From contig JAMLJD010000009.1 in NCBI GenBank assembly GCA_023953775.1, forward strand, positions 20,001 to 84,000: a DNA stretch of 64,000 nucleotides. Direction: 5' to 3'. The DNA is from Rhizobiaceae bacterium. GTDB taxonomy: Bacteria; Pseudomonadota; Alphaproteobacteria; Rhizobiales; Rhizobiaceae. Under the pieces are notes generated by a model. It was not told the DNA's origin. It was given only the letters and a program-made list of their open reading frames with translations, and ran no database searches. Shown here piece by piece: positions 59,523 to 64,000 of this stretch (positions are counted from its first letter, which is position 1; each line of letters starts with the position of its first letter). The position numbers were made by a program, and so were the translations under genes.

Positions 59523-61597
59523 GCCGGCGGGCGTTCAGGCGACTGAGGGCCGCCGCGCTCGGCGCGGCTGCCGTCGCCCTGGCGGCGGGCAGCGCGCTGT
59601 GGGCAGCCGACGCGCTCGACCGTACCTTTCCGCCGCCGCTCGATCCGCCGCCGCTCTCGGCGGAGGTTGTCGACCGTGACGGCCTTCTCCTGCGCGCCTT
59701 CGCCACGCCGGAAGGCCGCTGGCGCATGGATGTCGACCTCGAGGATATCGACGGCGCGTTCCTCGACATGCTCGTCGCCTATGAGGACCGGCGTTTCCGC
59801 GAGCATGGCGGCGTCGATCTCATGGCGCTTGCCCGCGCCGCAGGGCAACTGATCGCCAATCGCCGTATCGTATCGGGCGGCTCCACCATCTCCATGCAGC
59901 TCGCACGGCTGATCGAACCTCGCCGCGAGCGCAGCTTCTCCGCCAAGCTCAGGCAGATCGCCCGCGCCTGGCAGATCGAGCGCCGGCTGTCGAAGGACGA
60001 GATCCTGCGCCGCTATCTGACGCTTGCGCCCTATGGCGGCAATCTGGAAGGCGTGCGCGCGGCGTCGCTGGCATGGTTCGGCAAGGAGCCGAAGCGCCTG
60101 ACGCTGTCCGAGGCCGCACTGCTCGTCGCCCTGCCACAGTCCCCCGAGGCGCGCCGGCCCGACCGCCATCGCGACAATGCCCTCGCCGCCCGCAACCGTG
60201 TTCTGGCACGAATGGCCGACGCCGGGCTGCTGGACGCGGCGGAAGTCGCGCGCGCTTCCGGCTTCGCCGTGCCGGCCGGCCGTCGCGACCTGCCCGCGCT
60301 CGCAGCCCATGTCGCCCGCGACGTGCTCGCCGCCAGTCCCGGCAAACGACGCCACGAGGTCTCGATCCGCCGGCCGGTGCAGGAAGGTCTGGAGATTGTC
60401 GCGCGCGAGGCCGCCGAACGGCTCGGCCCCAAAGTGTCCGTCGCGCTGGTGATGGCCGACGCCCGCACGGGGGAAATCATCGGCGAGGTCGGTTCGCCCG
60501 ATTTCCTCGACGCCCGCCGCGCCGGATCGGTCGACATGACCAGGGCGGTCCGCTCGCCCGGCTCGACGCTGAAGCCGTTCATCTACGGCCTCGCCTTCGA
60601 AGAGGGCATGGTCGCGCAGGAGACCATCATCGAGGATCGTCCGGCAAGCTTCGGCGGCTACCGCCCGCGCAATTTCGACACCGAGTTCCAGGGCGACGTG
60701 TCGATCCGCCACGCCCTTCAGATGTCGCTCAACATCCCCGCCGTGCGGCTGCTCGACGCCATCGGCCCAGCCCGCCTGCTGGCCCGCTTTCGCGCCGGCG
60801 GCGTCGACGCCTCCCTGCCGGCCGGCGAGGCTCCCGGTCTGGCGATCGGCCTCGGCGGCGTCGGCCTGACGCTGCGCGACCTCGTCCAGCTCTACACGGC
60901 ATGGCCGAACCGCGGCGCCGCCGTGCGCCTCTCCCTCGACGGGCGCGCGACCGGGCGCGGCGAAGTCATCGACGCGCGCTCAGCCTGGCAGATCGCCGAC
61001 ATACTGTCCGGCGTCACCCCGCCGGAAGGCGCGCCGCATCTCGGCATCGCCTACAAGACCGGCACTTCCTACGGCTATCGCGACGCATGGTCGGTGGGCT
61101 TCGACGGCCGCCACGTGCTGGGCGTCTGGGTCGGCCGTGCCGACGGTGCGCCGGTCCCCGGCCTTTCCGGCTACACATCGGCCGCCCCGATCCTGTTCGC
61201 CGCCTTCAAGCGCTCGGGCGTCGGCATCGAGCCGCTGCCGCGCGCACCCGCCGGCGCGCTGCGCCAGGCCCGCGCCGACCTGCCGGTCACGCTGGCGAAA
61301 TTCGTCAGCCCTGACCGCGAAATCACCCGCAAGTCGGTCGAGCCGGCGCCGGCCATCGTCTTCCCGCCAGATGGCGCGCGGATCGACCTCGGCGCCGCCG
61401 GCGGCGACGCCTCGCCGCTGGTCCTCAAGCTTCAGGGCGGCCGGGCACCGTTCCGCTGGCTCGCCAATGGCGAACCGCTCGCCGAACTGTCGCGCCGCCG
61501 CACCAGCCGCTGGCAACCCGACGGTGCCGGCTTTTCCAGGCTCACCGTGATCGACGCCGCCGGGCGGGCCGCGAGCGTCAAGGTCTTCGTCGAGTGA
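59519..61597 (+). CDS. pbpC: Penicillin-binding protein 1C
   Basis: A 692-residue bifunctional peptidoglycan synthase. The N-terminal membrane anchor is followed by the GT51 glycosyltransferase (catalytic Glu89 in VAYEDRRFREHGGVDL; SGGSTISMQLARL). The transpeptidase domain has SxxK at Ser349-Lys352 (SPGSTLKPFIYG) and KTG at YKTGTSYGYRDAWS. A C-terminal BiPBP_C domain (about 600-690) is typical of PbpC. The GTG start overlaps the macroglobulin stop. PbpC and macroglobulin are widely paired; wall repair after damage is the proposed joint role. Confidence 0.95.
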   Translation: MSRRAFRRLRAAALGAAAVALAAGSALWAADALDRTFPPPLDPPPLSAEVVDRDGLLLRAFATPEGRWRMDVDLEDIDGAFLDMLVAYEDRRFREHGGVDLMALARAAGQLIANRRIVSGGSTISMQLARLIEPRRERSFSAKLRQIARAWQIERRLSKDEILRRYLTLAPYGGNLEGVRAASLAWFGKEPKRLTLSEAALLVALPQSPEARRPDRHRDNALAARNRVLARMADAGLLDAAEVARASGFAVPAGRRDLPALAAHVARDVLAASPGKRRHEVSIRRPVQEGLEIVAREAAERLGPKVSVALVMADARTGEIIGEVGSPDFLDARRAGSVDMTRAVRSPGSTLKPFIYGLAFEEGMVAQETIIEDRPASFGGYRPRNFDTEFQGDVSIRHALQMSLNIPAVRLLDAIGPARLLARFRAGGVDASLPAGEAPGLAIGLGGVGLTLRDLVQLYTAWPNRGAAVRLSLDGRATGRGEVIDARSAWQIADILSGVTPPEGAPHLGIAYKTGTSYGYRDAWSVGFDGRHVLGVWVGRADGAPVPGLSGYTSAAPILFAAFKRSGVGIEPLPRAPAGALRQARADLPVTLAKFVSPDREITRKSVEPAPAIVFPPDGARIDLGAAGGDASPLVLKLQGGRAPFRWLANGEPLAELSRRRTSRWQPDGAGFSRLTVIDAAGRAASVKVFVE

Positions 61598-61607
61598 CGG
61601 ACCGCGC

Positions 61608-62351
61608 GTGACCCGAAACAACCTGCTGCCCCGCCGATCGACCACCATCGCGCTCGCCGCCGCGCTCTTTGTGTCGGCCGGCCTGACCCACGGCCGCGCC
61701 GAAGCGCCGGCCCCCTTGCCGGAGGGCTTCGTCCGGCTCGCCGACATCGACCCGACCATCCGGCAGGACATCCGCTATGCCGGCCCCTACAATTTCATCA
61801 AGCGAAAGCTCGATGCCTACGAGACTCCCGTCTGCATTCTCACGGAGCAAGCCGCCAGGGCGTTGAAAGCCGTTCAGGACCGGCTGCGCGAGCACGGCGA
61901 AACACTGGTCGTCTTCGACTGCTACCGGCCGGAACGCGCCGTGGCGGACATGGTCGGCTGGGTCGGCGAAGGCGGTCCCTCGGATCCCCGCTGGTATCCG
62001 AAGACGCGCCGGTCCGACCTCATCCGCAAGGGTTATGTCGGCAGCCGCTCCGCGCATTCGCGCGGCTCGACCGTCGACCTTGCCATCGCGCCGCTGGAGG
62101 GTCCGGCCGTGGACCCGGGCTGCGGCGCCGGCGATACCGCGACCCTCGACTTCGGAACCGGCTTCGACTGTTTCGATCCGAAGAGCGCGACCGCCACCAC
62201 GGCCGTCGGAAAAAATGCGCGCTCGAACCGCCGGCGGCTCGTGGCGCTGATGAGGGACGCGAATTTTCGCAACTATGCCGCCGAATGGTGGCATTTTACG
62301 CTTCAGAATGAGCCGTTTTCGTCCAGGCGGTTCGATTTTCCGGTCAAATAG
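61608..62351 (+). CDS. D-alanyl-D-alanine dipeptidase (VanX/DdpX family)
   Basis: A 247-residue M15D peptidase with a signal peptide (ending near HGRAEA), so it is periplasmic. The zinc site is SAHSRGSTVDL (SxHxxGxxxD) plus EWWHF for the catalytic Glu and third ligand. It cleaves D-Ala-D-Ala, either for nutrient recycling or wall turnover; the vancomycin-resistance role of VanX is not implied. It follows pbpC by 10 bp on the same strand, extending the operon macroglobulin-pbpC-dipeptidase. It starts at GTG. Confidence 0.92.
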   Translation: MTRNNLLPRRSTTIALAAALFVSAGLTHGRAEAPAPLPEGFVRLADIDPTIRQDIRYAGPYNFIKRKLDAYETPVCILTEQAARALKAVQDRLREHGETLVVFDCYRPERAVADMVGWVGEGGPSDPRWYPKTRRSDLIRKGYVGSRSAHSRGSTVDLAIAPLEGPAVDPGCGAGDTATLDFGTGFDCFDPKSATATTAVGKNARSNRRRLVALMRDANFRNYAAEWWHFTLQNEPFSSRRFDFPVK

Positions 62352-62357
62352 ACCCTC

Positions 62358-63740
62358 TCAATCCGCGAAAATCGGTGACAATTCGCTGACCGCCGTGTCC
62401 TTGAACTTGCGTCCGGCCACCGCCGACCGGATGACGATCTTCAGCGAGGACGTCGCTATCGGCTGGCTGAAATCGAAGCGGTTGCCGCCGCGCACGTCCG
62501 GAAGCTCGGCGGTGAAGCTGCGGCCGTCGGAGGTGATGACGTCGATCAGCCCGATGCGGCCGTTGTTCACCCAGGTGTTCTCGTCCTTGTCGTAGCCGTT
62601 GCTGATCTCGAACCCGGCGAGTGGGCGCTCGCGGTCGAAATGCATGGTGATGAACTCGCCGACGCCGTCGTCCGGCCGGTTCTCGACCCAGGCCGTCGCA
62701 CCCTTGCCGTCGAACAGCATCGACGGGTCGTAGCGGTTCGCCTTGATCGGCGGCAGCACCGAGGAGACGCAATAGTTCACGCCGTCGCCACGCTCCGCGC
62801 AGATGCCCTCGGGCCGCGCTGCCCGCGTCACCATCGCGATCTGCGGCGCGGCGGGTTTGTCGGCCTCGCACAGCGCCTTCATCCGCTCGCGGGCAAGCTC
62901 GGCCTGAAAGGTGTCGGGAAAGCGCTTCTCGAACGCCTGGTACGCGCCGCACGTATCGATCCGCGATGCCTGCTCGAAGGCGGCGCTCTCCGACGACACC
63001 GGCGTCGATGGCGCAACCGGCGGGATCTGGCCGTTCCCGGTACTCTGGGCGACGTCGTCCCTGAAGGAGAACCGGCCGGTCAGCGACGAGGAATCCCACG
63101 GCACCTGGTTGCCGCCCGTCGCATCGATCACCTCGTTGCGGACCTCGATCATGACATCCGAGATCGACAGGCCGGGCCTGTCGATGTTCTTCAGCAGCGC
63201 CGTTGTGAAGGGCGAGTTCCGCCCGCCGCCGTCGGAGGCGACGTTGTCGGGCTGAGTGGCGAAGGCGATGAAGGTGCCGCGCCCCGACTGGATGCGGCCG
63301 AGGCCCTTCTGGAGCGACTCGGCCGACCGGTTCATGCTGCGCGCGAGCTGCTTGGCGAACGGATTGTCGCGGCAGGCGTCGAGAAACACGATATTGGTGC
63401 GGCTGCCGCGATCCATCTGCTGCATGACGCCGGAGAGCGAGACCAGCGACAGCGCGATCTCGGCCTCGAACTCGACATTGGCGTCGACGGGCACGAGATA
63501 GTTCTCGCCGTTCACCTGCAGCCCGTGGCCGGCATAGAAGAACAGCGCCACCTCCGCCGTCTCGGCGGCCCGGCCGAACTGGATCAGCGCCTGCACGAGC
63601 CCGCGCCGGTCGAGATCGGTGCCGCCGAACACCTCGAAGCCGAGCCCTGTCAGCTTTGCGGTCATGTCCTCGGCATCGTTCTTCGGGTTCCGCAGCTGGC
63701 CGACATTCTGGTAGGCCGAATTGCCGACGACCAGCGCCAC
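62358..63740 (-). CDS. Caspase-like (peptidase C14) protein with C-terminal glycan-binding-type domain
   Basis: A caspase-family p20 domain occupies the first 230 residues (numbered from GTG 63740): His72 in FFYAGHGLQ and Cys123 in VFLDACRDNPF form the expected dyad. A linker with a cysteine-bounded motif (DTCGAYQAFEKRFPDTF) follows. A C-terminal discoidin-like beta-sandwich of the NADase-type glycan-binding kind (SSVLPPIKANRYDPSMLFDGKGATAWVE, then ISNGYDKDENTWVNNGRIG) completes it. The GTG start lacks a signal peptide, but the same frame continues upstream of a single TAG at 63753-63755 into a perfect signal peptide beginning at ATG 63842. The natural protein is probably exported. It is convergent with the dipeptidase gene, 6 bp apart. 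Confidence 0.88.
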   Translation of the reverse strand: MALVVGNSAYQNVGQLRNPKNDAEDMTAKLTGLGFEVFGGTDLDRRGLVQALIQFGRAAETAEVALFFYAGHGLQVNGENYLVPVDANVEFEAEIALSLVSLSGVMQQMDRGSRTNIVFLDACRDNPFAKQLARSMNRSAESLQKGLGRIQSGRGTFIAFATQPDNVASDGGGRNSPFTTALLKNIDRPGLSISDVMIEVRNEVIDATGGNQVPWDSSSLTGRFSFRDDVAQSTGNGQIPPVAPSTPVSSESAAFEQASRIDTCGAYQAFEKRFPDTFQAELARERMKALCEADKPAAPQIAMVTRAARPEGICAERGDGVNYCVSSVLPPIKANRYDPSMLFDGKGATAWVENRPDDGVGEFITMHFDRERPLAGFEISNGYDKDENTWVNNGRIGLIDVITSDGRSFTAELPDVRGGNRFDFSQPIATSSLKIVIRSAVAGRKFKDTAVSELSPIFAD

Positions 63741-63752
63741 CCTGCCCTCGGC

Positions 63753-63842
63753 CTACGCGTTGCCGATGCCGCAGACCAGCGTCGCGACAAACAGAAGAAT
63801 AAGCCTCGCAAACAACGGGTTATGCACCGGTATTCGTCCCAT
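63753..63842 (-). other. Signal-peptide exon-like 5' extension of the caspase-like gene, ending in in-frame TAG
   Basis: ATG at 63842 begins MGRIPVHNPLFARL, a hydrophobic core ILLFVATLVCGIG and a cleavage-like NA, then TAG as codon 30, followed in the same frame by AEGR and the caspase start VALVVGNSAY. The 29 codons are exactly the signal sequence expected for this family. Confidence 0.8.
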
Positions 63843-63915
63843 TTCCGGCCTGTTGGGCCGGACCGGTGCGGATTATGGCAGCGGGTTGGCGGTTGTCAAA
63901 CGACGGCTTGGGCCA

Positions 63916-64000
63916 TCACCGCCCACGTTCCATCGCCGCCGCCGTGTCGATCAGCCCGTAGCCGAAATCATTGTCGAAGCCCTCCGGCCCGAGATCGTGT
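63916..64000 (-). CDS. Subtilisin-like (S8) serine peptidase, C-terminal end only
   Basis: The last 27 residues of a protein whose body lies beyond the window. The sequence HDLGPEGFDNDFGYGLIDTAAAMERGR matches the usual end of subtilase catalytic domains (DLG..G.D..FGYG.ID...A). TGA at 63916-63918. It is upstream of, and in the same direction as, the caspase-like gene, so the two may be co-expressed. Confidence 0.7.
   Translation of the reverse strand, partial: HDLGPEGFDNDFGYGLIDTAAAMERGR

Overview
The window reads as a high-GC alphaproteobacterial chromosome segment, most likely Hyphomicrobiales (Mesorhizobium/Phyllobacteriaceae-like). The grounds are codon usage, PcaQ- and RutR-type regulation, Rhizobiales-type short palindromic repeats, and a TamAB plus alpha-2-macroglobulin/PbpC envelope block. 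I see no rRNA, tRNA, CRISPR array, prophage or complete insertion sequence.

Layout. 1-1.8 kb: end of an ArnT-like glycosyltransferase and a UDP-glucuronate epimerase. 1.8-13.6 kb: phenylacetate catabolism. The epoxidase operon paaABCDE is divergent from a hotdog thioesterase. A vapBC pair sits between this and a paaX regulator and an operon paaI-paaK-paaR(TetR). A frameshifted P450 and paaZ follow. 13.6-20.8 kb: protocatechuate/4-hydroxybenzoate block (pcaC-pcaH-pcaG-pcaB-MFS transporter, divergent pcaQ, pobA and an AraC regulator). 20.8-30.7 kb: pyrimidine/hydantoin operon on the minus strand (omega-aminotransferase, beta-ureidopropionase-like hydrolase, dihydropyrimidinase, small secreted protein, ABC transporter), divergent from a RutR-like TetR gene. 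30.7-35 kb: a thioesterase-tetR operon with a 44-bp perfect palindromic operator, a small exported protein, an intact P450 and a DMT transporter. 35-38.6 kb: preT, a methyltransferase and preA, with a second RutR-like box. Reductive pyrimidine breakdown to beta-amino acids and their transamination are therefore all encoded here. 38.8-40.5 kb: zinc metallopeptidase and lytic transglycosylase lipoprotein. 40.6-47.4 kb: peptide ABC transporter whose double-ABC ATPase carries an unusual helix-hairpin-helix tail. 47.6-64 kb: tamB, tamA, alpha-2-macroglobulin, pbpC, a VanX-type dipeptidase, a caspase-like protein with an amber codon at its signal-peptide junction, and the end of a subtilase.

Sequence quality matters here. 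Three islands (about 18.5-20.8, 22.35-29.3 and 41.4-48.5 kb) carry many one- and two-base indels in otherwise well-conserved genes; single indels also break the P450 near 11.2 kb and pcaH. Many lie in short homopolymers and codon usage is intact, so I suspect consensus errors more than true decay. I call these genes by what they encode and flag the breaks.

The most interesting signals are: a palindromic repeat translated in-frame inside PaaD; the amber codon in the caspase-like gene; the ABC-ATPase/helix-hairpin-helix fusion; the 44-bp operator; two matching RutR-like boxes that tie together separated pyrimidine operons; a 268-bp MITE-like element abutting the aminotransferase stop; and an inverted pair of repeats bracketing a small AT-richer ORF.
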